A stretch of 17,363 nucleotides of DNA, taken from contig JAWKHI010000073.1 in assembly GCA_041394885.1 (NCBI GenBank), positions 1 to 17,363 on the forward strand. Reading direction: 5' to 3'. Both the position numbers and the translations under genes were made by a program. Below the pieces are notes generated by a model. That model made no database searches. It was not told where the DNA came from and was given only the letters and a program-made list of their open reading frames with translations. Source of the stretch: DSOI01 sp041394885. Lineage in GTDB: Bacteria > Acidobacteriota > Terriglobia > Bryobacterales > Bryobacteraceae. Shown here piece by piece: positions 1 to 7,444 of the stretch. The first letter of the stretch is position 1; each line of letters begins with the position of its first letter.

Positions 1-96
1 GATCAGCGTGGCGGCGTCGGCGCCCGCGTCAAGGAGCGCGCCAACCGTCATGTCGCCGGAAATGCCGGAGAAGGCATCGAGATAGCAGATTTTCAT
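1..96 (-). CDS. larC: LarC, nickel-pincer cofactor biosynthesis protein (5' end only)
   Basis: Only the first 32 codons are in the window; the gene continues past base 1. The visible N-terminus reads MKICYLDAFSGISGDM followed by VGALLDAG, which is the conserved start of LarC proteins (FSGISGDM motif). By family knowledge LarC inserts nickel into the pyridinium bis-thiocarboxylate mononucleotide to finish the nickel-pincer cofactor of lactate racemase-type enzymes, in the cytoplasm. The ATG at 94-96 (minus) fits the family start exactly. No larA, larB or larE is visible here, so partners would lie beyond the left edge or elsewhere. Upstream there are two copies of CGTGAAAT, 17 bases apart, described separately. 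Identification rests on the N-terminal motif alone but that motif is very characteristic. Confidence 0.85.
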   Translation of the reverse strand, partial: MKICYLDAFSGISGDMTVGALLDAGADAATLI

Positions 97-118
97 AGGG
101 TTCGAGGGTACCTAAATT

Positions 119-143
119 ATTTCACGGAACCAATGATTTCACG
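119..143. repeat. Two 8-bp direct repeats upstream of larC
   Basis: ATTTCACG occurs at 119-126 and again at 136-143, a 17-base period, each followed closely by GAAC (one copy has an extra G). Read on the larC strand this is CGTGAAAT twice, about 23 and 40 bases before the ATG, so it would lie at or near a promoter. A paired regulator site is possible; no known consensus is recognised. Confidence 0.35.
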
Positions 144-170
144 AACGATCGCTGAGGTGCTCGCGCTGAA

Positions 171-187
171 GACCTTCCCCGAAGGTC
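171..187 (-). other. Short perfect hairpin after the permease gene
   Basis: GACCTTC, a CCC loop and GAAGGTC form a perfect 7-bp stem starting 12 bases beyond the stop codon of the permease gene. There is no T-run after it on either strand, so it is not a classical intrinsic terminator. It could mark a 3' end or stabilise it. Confidence 0.3.
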
Positions 188-198
188 GCCACCGTGAT

Positions 199-1569
199 TC
201 ATCCGTCCGGGATCGGGAGGTCCGGCCGGAACTCGCCCGGCTCCGGATTCAATTCCGGACCGTTCCGGCTTCGGCCAAGCGCGACGGTGAGGCACAGCCA
301 TACCACCACACCCGTGAGGATGACCGCATTCGTCCAGCCAAGGTTCAAACTCTCCGGGCCGTTCGAAACAGTGGTCACGGCAACCAACAGCATCACGGCC
401 GCCGCGCCTTCGCCCATGCGGGCCGCCATGCCGTCCACCAGCAGCTTCGCGGCGGCGCGGTGCTCGCGCACCACCGGGAGATAGGACTGCTCCCAATTCG
501 AACGATGGATGGAAGACTTGATGCCGCCTTCGGTTACTCGCAACGCGGTCCGCGTGGCGACCGTCGCCGACCACGCCACTACACCCGCGGCCCCGAACAG
601 CGCGGTAGGGAGAATCAGCAGGCTCCCGTAAACGCCGAAGACCCGCTGCAGGAAGGGGGTCGCGAACAGTTGCACCAGCACCGCCGCTCCATTCAGCAGC
701 ATGTAGAAATTAGCAAACAGCCGCAGGCCTTCGCGGGAAGAATGCGCCGCCGCCGAAGCAGCCGAATAGAACTGGAACTCGATCAGGACGCCGACGATAG
801 CGGTCACCACGCCCGTGCCCGCAAGGATGGCCAGGTAGCGCACGCGCAGGAGTGAAAACACGGCGCGCGTTTCCGGCACCTCCGTCGGCGTGGGCAGCAC
901 GCCCGGATTCGCGGATCGCGCATCCGCGCCGAACAGCCGCGCCGCAATCACGTTCACCCCGGCCGTGGCAAGCAGCAACGCCGAGCCAGCCAGGAAGAAC
1001 TCCTGCGGCGTCAGGATCGCGGACCAGCGGCGGCTCAGCGCGGCGCCAGACAAGCCGCCCAACATGGAGGCCGCTCCGATGCTTGCGTAGAGGCGGGCAA
1101 GCAGGTAAGGCGGAACGCGATCCAGCAAGTCCGCGCCCAGCAGCCATGTGATCGACAGAAGCACACCGTAGAGAAGCGGCACCAGCACGAACAACAGCGT
1201 CATCCACCAGCCGCCGCCAGGCTCCGCGAACCAGAAAAAGGCGCACTGGAGCGCGGCCATCAGACACAGGCCCACTACACGGGCGCGCCGGGGACCCGCC
1301 CGGCGGATGAGTTGGAGCATGAGACCGGCGGCAGGGGCCGACAGAAACGCGATACCGAGATAGGCCCGTGGCAGATGCAGCAAGCCGCGCTCTTGAAAAA
1401 AGAGCGCGTCCCGGCCGGTCTTGGTGACGATGAAAGCCGCCGTGAGTAGAAACAAACCCAACGACGGAAACAAGGTCCGCCACCAGCAGGCGGCGATGCC
1501 TTTGTCGAGTCCGAACCGCGTGACCAGCGACGGAACGGCAGAGGGTGCTTGCTGCGGGGTCACCGGCAT
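199..1569 (-). CDS. ATP/ADP-translocase-like (Npt/TLC family) membrane permease
   Basis: A 456-residue protein with about eleven hydrophobic segments. Two regions match the Npt nucleotide-transporter style: KTGRDALFF near residues 50-58 at the end of the first membrane segment, and a late segment around residues 355-385 (HRSNWEQSYLPV, then REHRAAAKLLVDGMAARMGEG), which corresponds to the conserved region of bacterial ATP/ADP carrier-like proteins. The YLAILAGTGVV...IEFQFYSA stretch near 245-270 also fits. Family members in obligate parasites exchange ATP for ADP; free-living homologues have unknown substrates, so nucleotide transport is not claimed. The ATG at 1567-1569 has only a weak GGGA upstream. 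An in-frame GTG at 1630-1632 has AAGGAG 12 bases upstream and would add 21 residues. The open frame extends to 1977 but that part overlaps the divergent gene and is not membrane-like. No HEAT-repeat extension is present, unlike some relatives. Confidence 0.75.
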   Translation of the reverse strand: MPVTPQQAPSAVPSLVTRFGLDKGIAACWWRTLFPSLGLFLLTAAFIVTKTGRDALFFQERGLLHLPRAYLGIAFLSAPAAGLMLQLIRRAGPRRARVVGLCLMAALQCAFFWFAEPGGGWWMTLLFVLVPLLYGVLLSITWLLGADLLDRVPPYLLARLYASIGAASMLGGLSGAALSRRWSAILTPQEFFLAGSALLLATAGVNVIAARLFGADARSANPGVLPTPTEVPETRAVFSLLRVRYLAILAGTGVVTAIVGVLIEFQFYSAASAAAHSSREGLRLFANFYMLLNGAAVLVQLFATPFLQRVFGVYGSLLILPTALFGAAGVVAWSATVATRTALRVTEGGIKSSIHRSNWEQSYLPVVREHRAAAKLLVDGMAARMGEGAAAVMLLVAVTTVSNGPESLNLGWTNAVILTGVVVWLCLTVALGRSRNGPELNPEPGEFRPDLPIPDG

Positions 1570-1680
1570 CGGAAGTCCCAGGGTACCGCAGCCGCGGCCG
1601 TGAACACGGAGGGAGACGCGTTCGCGATACACGAAAATTCTGAACTCCTTCGTTTTGAACACCCTGCGGGAATCGGGTTT

Positions 1681-1698
1681 GCGGGCGAACTCGCCCGC
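1681..1698. other. Strong 8-bp hairpin in divergent intergenic region
   Basis: GCGGGCGA, an AC loop and TCGCCCGC form a perfect GC-rich 8-bp stem in the 222-base gap between the permease and the gene at 1792. On the plus strand it is followed by CTTTCT, so it looks like a weak plus-strand terminator, although no plus-strand gene precedes it. On the minus strand it would lie in or upstream of the permease leader. Confidence 0.4.
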
Positions 1699-1776
1699 CT
1701 TTCTACTCTGAGACCGCTTGTGACCTTCGTGCGGCGAACCAGCCGGGCGCCGGGGAGCAGGCGATATCGATAGAAA

Positions 1777-1788
1777 GGAAACGTTTCC
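1777..1788. promoter_or_regulatory. Perfect 12-bp palindrome GGAAACGTTTCC over the ribosome-binding region
   Basis: GGAAACGTTTCC is fully self-complementary and ends 3 bases before the ATG at 1792; it contains the only purine-rich Shine-Dalgarno candidate (AAAGGAAA). The AAACGTTT core with a central CG is the shape seen in many LacI-family operators (PurR, for example). A site here could work as a roadblock operator or, as RNA, as a small hairpin hiding the ribosome-binding site. No LacI-family gene is in the window. Confidence 0.35.
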
Positions 1789-1791
1789 AGT

Positions 1792-2229
1792 ATGAAAACC
1801 GAAGACGTGTTGAAACTCCCGGAGTATTGGGGGCTCTATTTCGATCGGGCCACTGGCATGACCTACCGTTCCGACGGTACCGAGACCGGGTGGACGTTCG
1901 AGAGCGCCACCTGGACCGGCCCGTTCGGATTCCATTTCCAATGGCCATGGCTCAATCCTCTCGGGTTCGCCACCCACGAGACCGCGATGAAAGTGTTGGC
2001 CTTCGCCAAGAGCTTCGCGCCGCCGTCACTGCGGTTGGAGATGGACGAAGAGCGCAAGGATCTCGGGCCGTTCTACCGCACCGTGGAGCGGACGCTCGTG
2101 GTCACCGACGGCGCCAGAACCGAGCAATTTGCAGCCGGCTGGATCGCGAATTCGATCATCCGTAACGGCGAACGCGCCGCGGCGGAATCGCTGCGCGCCG
2201 AATGGCGGACCGCCGGGTTCACCCTGTAG
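1792..2229 (+). CDS. Hypothetical cytoplasmic protein, 145 residues
   Basis: I do not recognise the family. The protein is soluble-looking, with no signal peptide or membrane segment, and rich in aromatic residues in its first half (EYWGLYFDR, TGWTFESATWTGPFGFHFQW), followed by a more helical, charged second half (MDEERKDLGPFYRTVERTL and AAAESLRAEWRTAGF). Start ATG 1792 is preceded by AAAGGAAA at a usable distance, inside a perfect palindrome. Third codon positions are strongly GC-biased like the neighbouring genes, which supports a real gene. It is followed after 39 bases by a secreted-protein gene on the same strand, so the two may be co-transcribed. No function is proposed. Confidence 0.75.
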   Translation: MKTEDVLKLPEYWGLYFDRATGMTYRSDGTETGWTFESATWTGPFGFHFQWPWLNPLGFATHETAMKVLAFAKSFAPPSLRLEMDEERKDLGPFYRTVERTLVVTDGARTEQFAAGWIANSIIRNGERAAAESLRAEWRTAGFTL

Positions 2230-2268
2230 CTGGTCTGGTTCCTGACGGCCTCACGATAGACTGAAAGC

Positions 2269-2871
2269 TTGCGGATCACAATCCCGGCAAGCTTGGTTGT
2301 ACTGGGCGCCGCGTTCCTCACCGGGACCGCGGCGCACGCCGCCGTACGGCTTGAAATCCAGTACACAGTCCTCGAAAAGCTGCTCTCCCAACAAGTGTTC
2401 ACCACCGAGGGACGCAAGTATGTCAGGGGGTCGGACAAATCCCGTTGCAGCTTCGCCTACTTGTCGAATCCGAGAATCGGGGGAGCCTCGGGAAAATTGA
2501 CCATCCGGACGCGCTTCACCGGACGATCCGCGCTCGATCTTCTCGGCAAATGCATCGGCCTCGGCGACGACTTCGAGGTCACCATCTACGCCACCCCCTA
2601 CTACGGGAAGGGCAAGCTGCGCTTCAAAGACGTTCAGACGGAAACCAGCGGTCGCGACAGCCTGTACATCCGTAGTGTCCGAATGGGCTTGAAAACAGCC
2701 CTCGAAAAAGACTTCGCCTACGGGCTGGAAGAGGAGACCCGGAAGATACTCGAAGAGCCCCGTCCCGGAGCCAGTTATAGTCAACGGCTTTCCGATTTCG
2801 AAATCGCCTTCATCGAGGTTGGCGGAAAGTCCGTGGTGTTGCACATGGACTTCCGCCTCGTCATCAAGTAA
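2269..2871 (+). CDS. Secreted hypothetical protein with signal peptide, 200 residues
   Basis: The product starts with a clear signal peptide (RITIPASLVVLGAAFLTG, then TAAHA and cleavage before AVRLEI, about residue 24), so it should be exported to the periplasm or outside. There is no lipobox cysteine. The mature part begins with an alternating beta-type stretch and LEKLLSQQVF, then a middle beta-rich region (KLTIRTRFTG, FEVTIYATPYYGKGKLRF) and ends in a helix plus beta strand. This layout loosely recalls YceB/DUF1439-like lipid-binding-fold proteins, but that is only an impression. The start is inferred as TTG at 2269: an in-frame TAG at 2257-2259 limits upstream choices and only this start keeps the whole signal peptide. 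The Shine-Dalgarno is poor. Likely in an operon with the preceding gene; convergent with the TonB-dependent receptor, 15 bases away. Confidence 0.75.
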   Translation: MRITIPASLVVLGAAFLTGTAAHAAVRLEIQYTVLEKLLSQQVFTTEGRKYVRGSDKSRCSFAYLSNPRIGGASGKLTIRTRFTGRSALDLLGKCIGLGDDFEVTIYATPYYGKGKLRFKDVQTETSGRDSLYIRSVRMGLKTALEKDFAYGLEEETRKILEEPRPGASYSQRLSDFEIAFIEVGGKSVVLHMDFRLVIK

Positions 2872-2886
2872 GTGAGAGCTACCCGG

Positions 2887-5800
2887 TTAAAACTGAATCA
2901 TCAGCGTAAGATTCATCAGTGGCTGGCCGCCGAGCGATGCAGTCCGCGGATCGTCGGTCAGCTTTCCAAACGTCCGCGGATTGCGAAAGTCCACAGCGGT
3001 CGTGGGCCCCGTAAAGTTATAAGTCTTGAGCGCATTCTGAAAGTCCCAGCGAAGTTGTGCGTTGAAGCGCTCGCGGATCTTGAAGTTCTTCTGCGCCGAA
3101 ACCTGCGCCCAAACAAGGCGAGGGCCGGTGAGCGTGTTACGGCCTGCGTTGCCGACGGTGAACGCCGCCGGGTAAGCGAATGCGTTGATGTCAACCACCG
3201 CGGGACGATTCTGCAAAGTGAACCGGTCGCCGCCGCCGTTGTTCCACTGCCCGAAATCGTAAACCGGCGTGGACACCAGATCCGGCCGCCGCGAACCGGC
3301 GAACGTCGGATAGTAGTTGTTCGGACTGTTGGCGAAGCTGAAAGTGAGCGGGTTGCCGGACTCGAGAGTTTGAATCCACGACAGCTCCCATCCGCCCACC
3401 AGCGCATTGGCGATCCGGCCCATCCCCGCAAGGAACTTTCGATTCTGGCCGATCGGCAGCTCCCAATTCACAACGCCGATGAAGCGATGATTGCGGTCAT
3501 AGCCGGCCCGGCCCTTCTCCAACCCGCGGTTCTGCAGCGGCGCCACGCCCGTCCCGGAGTTGTCGTTATCCTGGCTGTCGATCGCCTTCGAAAAGGTGTA
3601 GAAGGTGTCGAAATACAATCCCTTGGACATGCGCTTTTCCAACTTGACCGTTCCCGAGTGGAACGTGGAGTGCCCGAAGTTGGAACGCATGGGAATGTTG
3701 CCGAACTGGTTATAGGGCCGATAGTTCTGTGCCGCGGCGAAAACCTGGTTGCGCAGAGCGGGATCGTTCGACGCGAAATCCACAGGGAAGGTATTGAGTT
3801 CCCATCGCTCGAGAAGGCCGATGCCGGCAGAACCTTGGTAGCTCACATCGATCAGATAACCAGCCGCTACCTCGTACTGCACGCCGCCATTCCAGTTGAG
3901 CGTGTAGGGATTGCGAAGGTTGGGATCCCAGAACGCCACGCCACGGGAGCCGAAGTTGGTCCCGGCAAACGGCGCCACTCCGTTCACGGTGTTGAAGGCG
4001 GCCGGGCGCGTCCCGGCGCTAATCCGGTAGATCGGCGTCGGATTGCCCGGCGCCGGCTGCTGATTGGCGATGGCGTTATATTCGTCGTACTGCTCGCGGG
4101 TGGCGGGGAACTTCACGTCCACTGTGTACATGCCGAGTCCACCGCGGAAGACGAGCTTCTGCATCGGATGCCAGGCAAGGCCGATCCTGGGATTGAAGTT
4201 GTTGTTGTCGCGCCTGTTCAAGCCCGAGGTCGGATGCACGATAGCACCCTTCCGCCCGGTGAGCGCGTCGGTGCCGTTGGGATCGAACTGGCTCATCAGT
4301 CCGTACTTCGTATTGAACGGACTCTCGTTGGAGTAACGAACGCCCAGGTTGGCCGTAAGCGTGGAACTGATTTTCCAGTCATCCTGAAAGTAGAAGCTAT
4401 GGATCGACGATCGCGGGAGCCAGCTCGTCAATTCTCCGCGAAACACCGCTTGCTCCACATATCCGGTCAGAAAGCCGGCAAAGGTGTTGCCGGTATTGGG
4501 CACCGGCTGTCCGTTCGTCTGCAATCCGGCTGTGACGTTGTTGAACGAGAATTGCACGGGGTTGGCGAGTACCGCGTTGTTCAGCCGGAACCGCAGCACT
4601 TCATAGCCGCCTTTGAACGCGTGCGTACCGCGAATGTAGGAGACGTCGTCTCGGAACGAAAGAGTCTCATTCACCTGCCGGGTGGGCGTCGCTCCGATCA
4701 GTCCGTAGATCGACCCGGCGGCGTACCGGTCGCCGGAGCCGAATGCCGGCATCAAGGCCTCGTTGACGTTCGGTATCCCGAGTTGTTGCGCCCAGTTCTG
4801 GTTGAAAGACGGGACCTCCGTCTTGTTGAAACGGCGGAAGTAGCCGACGCGGGCGTCATTGACGATGGAGTTGGAGACGATCCACGTCTTCCCCAGCGAA
4901 AGGTTGCGCTGGTAAAAAGGAGAGTAGTTCCCTTGGCTGTGATCGAATTCCGGCCGGTCGGCCCGAATGTTGATGGGGCGTCCGAAACCGCTCTGTCGAT
5001 TCTCGGTCCAGGATCCATAGATTTTGAAGTTCTGGCTGAACTGATGATCGAGTCGCACGTTGTAGTCGTCGAAGAAGGTGCGCGCGAATTCATTGGCGAG
5101 CAGATTGCCCGACGGTCCCTGCGAATTGTAAGTTCCCGCCCGGTTGGGGTCCACCCAGGGATTGAACCCGAGTATGTTCCGCGCGACTGGGTCAAACCGG
5201 CTCTGGGGGACGACGTTGCCCGGAAACGGATCGCGAAGCCACTCGCCGTTTACCTGACGAGTGGTGGAGGGATCGAAGATCCGGTTGGCAGTGACGCCGG
5301 GAAAATTGAAGTCGCCCGCTTTCATCGACGCCGTCGGCGTCGTGGCGTCCACTTGCGCAAACTTCTTTTCATGAAGCCGCTGGTAGCCAAAGAAAAAGAA
5401 AGTCTTGTTCTTCCCGCTATAGAGCTTGGGGATGGAAACCGGACCCGATATGTTGGCGTCCGGCATCATGAAGAACGTGCCCAGCCCTTGTTGCGCGGTG
5501 GTGACACGGTCAAAGAAGAGGCGGTGCTGCATCCGGCGCGTTCGCCCGTACCACGACGCCATGCCGTGAAGATCGTTCGTGCCGGTCTTCTTAACCACGC
5601 TGATGACTCCACCAGCCGAGTGCCCGTATTCGGCGGGTGGAACGGTGGTAAGCACTTTTACCTCGGCTACCGAATTCTGCAGCGGCTTGATGGTCTCGGT
5701 GCCGCCTTGCTGATCGTTGCCGTTCACCCCGTCCTCAAAGATTCCGATCGCCCCGCTACGCTGCCCGGCAAGGTGGTAGGATCCGAGCGAACCGCCGTAG

Positions 5801-6300
5801 GCGTAGCCACCGCTCGTCATTCCCGGCACCAGATTCATCGTCGAGTTGATATAACGCTGATACAGCGGCATGTCGTAGAGGACGTTCCCACTCATCACCG
5901 TCCCGGTAGCCGACGTCTCGGTCTCGAGCAACTGTGTCGCCGCGGCCACCTCGACAGATTCGGAAACGTTGCCAACCTGCAGAACCGCGTCTACCGCCAG
6001 CGTGTCGCCCGTGCGAAGTTCAACGTTTTCGCGCACCACCTTCTTGAATCCTTGCGCCTCGAAACTCACTCGATAGGCGCCCGGGCCCAACGACGGCACC
6101 CTGTACATTCCTTCATTGTTAGTGGCAACCGTCTGCGTGAAATTAGTCGATGTCTGGACGACAGTCACGGTAACCCCGGGCGCGACGGCGCCCGAGGAGT
6201 CTTCCACACGGCCGGTTATAGTGGAAGTTCCGATCTGACCACAAAGCACGGAGACGGACACGAGGCAGACAAAGGCCTGGTAACCCCGGTGAAGAAACAT
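2887..6300 (-). CDS. TonB-dependent receptor, Oar-like, with carboxypeptidase-regulatory-like domain
   Basis: A 1137-residue outer-membrane protein. A signal peptide occupies about residues 1-21 (VCLVSVSVLCGQ). Residues about 25-105 are a carboxypeptidase-regulatory-like (Ig-fold) domain, with TITGRVEDSSGAVAPGVTV and the typical NNEGMYRVPSLGPGAYRV. A plug region follows to about 230 (MNLVPGM, EDGVNGNDQQGG, GGVISVVKKTGTN), then a long beta-barrel ending in the hydrophobic strand MNLTLMIQF with C-terminal Phe. This is the Oar-like class expanded in Acidobacteriota; substrates are mostly unknown, often inferred to be glycans or peptides. ATG 6298-6300 has GGGAG at 6307-6311 as ribosome-binding site. 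The gene stands alone, divergent from miaA, with no TonB, ExbB or SusD-like partner nearby. A long open frame runs antisense across the whole gene and is a codon-usage shadow. Confidence 0.93.
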   Translation of the reverse strand: MFLHRGYQAFVCLVSVSVLCGQIGTSTITGRVEDSSGAVAPGVTVTVVQTSTNFTQTVATNNEGMYRVPSLGPGAYRVSFEAQGFKKVVRENVELRTGDTLAVDAVLQVGNVSESVEVAAATQLLETETSATGTVMSGNVLYDMPLYQRYINSTMNLVPGMTSGGYAYGGSLGSYHLAGQRSGAIGIFEDGVNGNDQQGGTETIKPLQNSVAEVKVLTTVPPAEYGHSAGGVISVVKKTGTNDLHGMASWYGRTRRMQHRLFFDRVTTAQQGLGTFFMMPDANISGPVSIPKLYSGKNKTFFFFGYQRLHEKKFAQVDATTPTASMKAGDFNFPGVTANRIFDPSTTRQVNGEWLRDPFPGNVVPQSRFDPVARNILGFNPWVDPNRAGTYNSQGPSGNLLANEFARTFFDDYNVRLDHQFSQNFKIYGSWTENRQSGFGRPINIRADRPEFDHSQGNYSPFYQRNLSLGKTWIVSNSIVNDARVGYFRRFNKTEVPSFNQNWAQQLGIPNVNEALMPAFGSGDRYAAGSIYGLIGATPTRQVNETLSFRDDVSYIRGTHAFKGGYEVLRFRLNNAVLANPVQFSFNNVTAGLQTNGQPVPNTGNTFAGFLTGYVEQAVFRGELTSWLPRSSIHSFYFQDDWKISSTLTANLGVRYSNESPFNTKYGLMSQFDPNGTDALTGRKGAIVHPTSGLNRRDNNNFNPRIGLAWHPMQKLVFRGGLGMYTVDVKFPATREQYDEYNAIANQQPAPGNPTPIYRISAGTRPAAFNTVNGVAPFAGTNFGSRGVAFWDPNLRNPYTLNWNGGVQYEVAAGYLIDVSYQGSAGIGLLERWELNTFPVDFASNDPALRNQVFAAAQNYRPYNQFGNIPMRSNFGHSTFHSGTVKLEKRMSKGLYFDTFYTFSKAIDSQDNDNSGTGVAPLQNRGLEKGRAGYDRNHRFIGVVNWELPIGQNRKFLAGMGRIANALVGGWELSWIQTLESGNPLTFSFANSPNNYYPTFAGSRRPDLVSTPVYDFGQWNNGGGDRFTLQNRPAVVDINAFAYPAAFTVGNAGRNTLTGPRLVWAQVSAQKNFKIRERFNAQLRWDFQNALKTYNFTGPTTAVDFRNPRTFGKLTDDPRTASLGGQPLMNLTLMIQF

Positions 6301-6314
6301 AAACTACTCCCTTT

Positions 6315-6330
6315 GCCGCCGCGAGGCGGC
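6315..6330 (-). promoter_or_regulatory. Leader hairpin abutting the ribosome-binding site of the receptor gene
   Basis: GCCGCC, a 4-base loop and GGCGGC give a perfect 6-bp GC stem (read on either strand) in the presumed 5' untranslated leader. Its end is directly adjacent to the AAAGGGAG ribosome-binding site at 6307-6314. It could modulate ribosome access or protect the 5' end of the message. Confidence 0.4.
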
Positions 6331-6345
6331 TGCTGTATCGGAAGC

Positions 6346-6376
6346 ATTATAAACCCGAAGAAACCGAGCCAGTCAA
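6346..6376 (-). promoter_or_regulatory. Sigma-70-type promoter for the TonB-dependent receptor
   Basis: On the minus strand TTGACT (6376 to 6371) and a perfect TATAAT (6351 to 6346) are separated by 19 bases. This is the best promoter match in the window, though the spacer is longer than the usual 17. Transcription would start about 6339, giving a leader of about 40 bases. On the plus strand TATAAA at 6348-6353 overlaps the same -10 and could serve miaA, but no -35 is visible for it. Confidence 0.7.
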
Positions 6377-6397
6377 TAGCCTTTTCAACTATTTACG

Positions 6398-7342
6398 ATG
6401 AATGTTGATCCATGTTCGCTGCCTTCTCCGTTGATCGTAGTGGCCGGCCCAACCGGTTCGGGCAAGAGTCATCTCGCACTGGCGCTCGCCCGTGAGTTCG
6501 ACGGTGAAATAGTAAATGCGGATTCCGTTCAAGTCTATAAGTACTTCGACATTGGCTCCGCCAAACTAAGTGAAGGGGAGCGCCACGGCATCCCGCACCA
6601 CTTACTCGACGTTGCCTCACCGGATGAGGTCTTTACGGCGGGTGACTACGCGCGAGCCGCCAGGCAGGCTCTTACCGGCATCAACGCCCGGGCTCACCTG
6701 CCGATCGTGGCCGGCGGAACCGGCTTCTACATACGCGCCTTGCTCGAGGGATTGTTCGAAGGCCCCCCCCGCGACGAGGCACTGCGGACCCGTATGGCTG
6801 CCCGCGAACAGCGGCAACCCGGTTCGCTACACCGTTGGCTCGCTCGTTTCGATCCACTCGCGGCCGGGCGCATCCATGCCCACGATGTCAACAAGACGAT
6901 GCGAGCACTCGAGGTGTTGCTGCGTACCGGGCGCCCAGTGAGCGAACTCCACGCCGGGGGCCGCGATGCTTTGACCGGCTATCGACGTCTAATGCTGGTG
7001 CTAAACCCGCCCCGCGAGCAACTGTATGAGCGAATCGAGGCGCGGAGCGCCGCTATGTTCGATCGCGGGCTCGTCGAGGAAACGCAGTCCATCCTCGCTC
7101 GCGGATATGCACGGACCTGTAAACCGTTCGAGTCTCTTGGCTACGCCCAGGCGCTCGGGGTGATCGAGGGGCGAATGAGCAGGGAGCAGGCCGTGGCGGA
7201 GACGGCGATGCTCACCCGCCGCTACGCCAAGCGCCAATGGACATGGTTCCGCAAGGAGCGAGACGCCGTTTGGCTCGACTCTTTTGGCGAAAATGCGGTT
7301 CACCCCGGAATTGCGCTCGTTCGCCACTGGTTGCGCGGTTGA
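6398..7342 (+). CDS. miaA: tRNA dimethylallyltransferase MiaA
   Basis: The 314-residue product transfers a dimethylallyl group from DMAPP to N6 of A37 in tRNAs that read codons starting with U, giving i6A37. It has the P-loop GPTGSGKS at residues 17-24, the catalytic-site DSVQVYKYFDIGSAK at 42-56, GGTGFYIRALLEGL at 106-119 and the C-terminal RRYAKRQWTWFRKE near 275-288, all MiaA hallmarks. Length is normal for the family. ATG 6398 is the only sensible start; no Shine-Dalgarno is visible before it, so initiation may be non-canonical. A run of eight C (6763-6770, residues 122-125) lies inside the gene. It is divergent from the TonB-dependent receptor, sharing 97 bases of upstream DNA. Hfq, a frequent neighbour of miaA in other bacteria, is absent here. 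Confidence 0.96.
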   Translation: MNVDPCSLPSPLIVVAGPTGSGKSHLALALAREFDGEIVNADSVQVYKYFDIGSAKLSEGERHGIPHHLLDVASPDEVFTAGDYARAARQALTGINARAHLPIVAGGTGFYIRALLEGLFEGPPRDEALRTRMAAREQRQPGSLHRWLARFDPLAAGRIHAHDVNKTMRALEVLLRTGRPVSELHAGGRDALTGYRRLMLVLNPPREQLYERIEARSAAMFDRGLVEETQSILARGYARTCKPFESLGYAQALGVIEGRMSREQAVAETAMLTRRYAKRQWTWFRKERDAVWLDSFGENAVHPGIALVRHWLRG

Positions 7343-7349
7343 GTGTCCG

Positions 7350-7373
7350 GAAGGCGGAACATTTTGCGCCTTC
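7350..7373. other. 7-bp hairpin downstream of miaA
   Basis: GAAGGCG and CGCCTTC can pair around a 10-base loop, 7 bases after the miaA stop. No T-run follows on the plus strand, so it is at best a weak terminator or an mRNA end-stabilising hairpin. A possible -10 (TATAAC at 7379-7384) for the next gene follows at once, with no convincing -35. Confidence 0.3.
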
Positions 7374-7444
7374 GTTCGTATAACCGGGTGTGCCCCACGC
7401 GTAACGGATGAACCACTGGCGGGGCGCGCAAGGAGAACCAAGCA

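Noticed and set aside
133..855. A plus-strand open frame of 240 codons across the 3' part of the permease gene
   Set aside because: Arg/His-rich shadow frame; the minus strand gives a coherent multi-pass membrane protein.
1570..1977. Upstream extension of the permease frame to 1977
   Set aside because: It would overlap the divergent gene at 1792 and adds 136 residues with no membrane or family character.
2872..6408. A 1178-codon open frame antisense to the whole TonB-dependent receptor gene
   Set aside because: Its product is low-complexity, rich in Arg, His and Val with no domain. The opposite strand encodes a full, motif-rich receptor. GC-biased third positions remove stop codons from the antisense frame.
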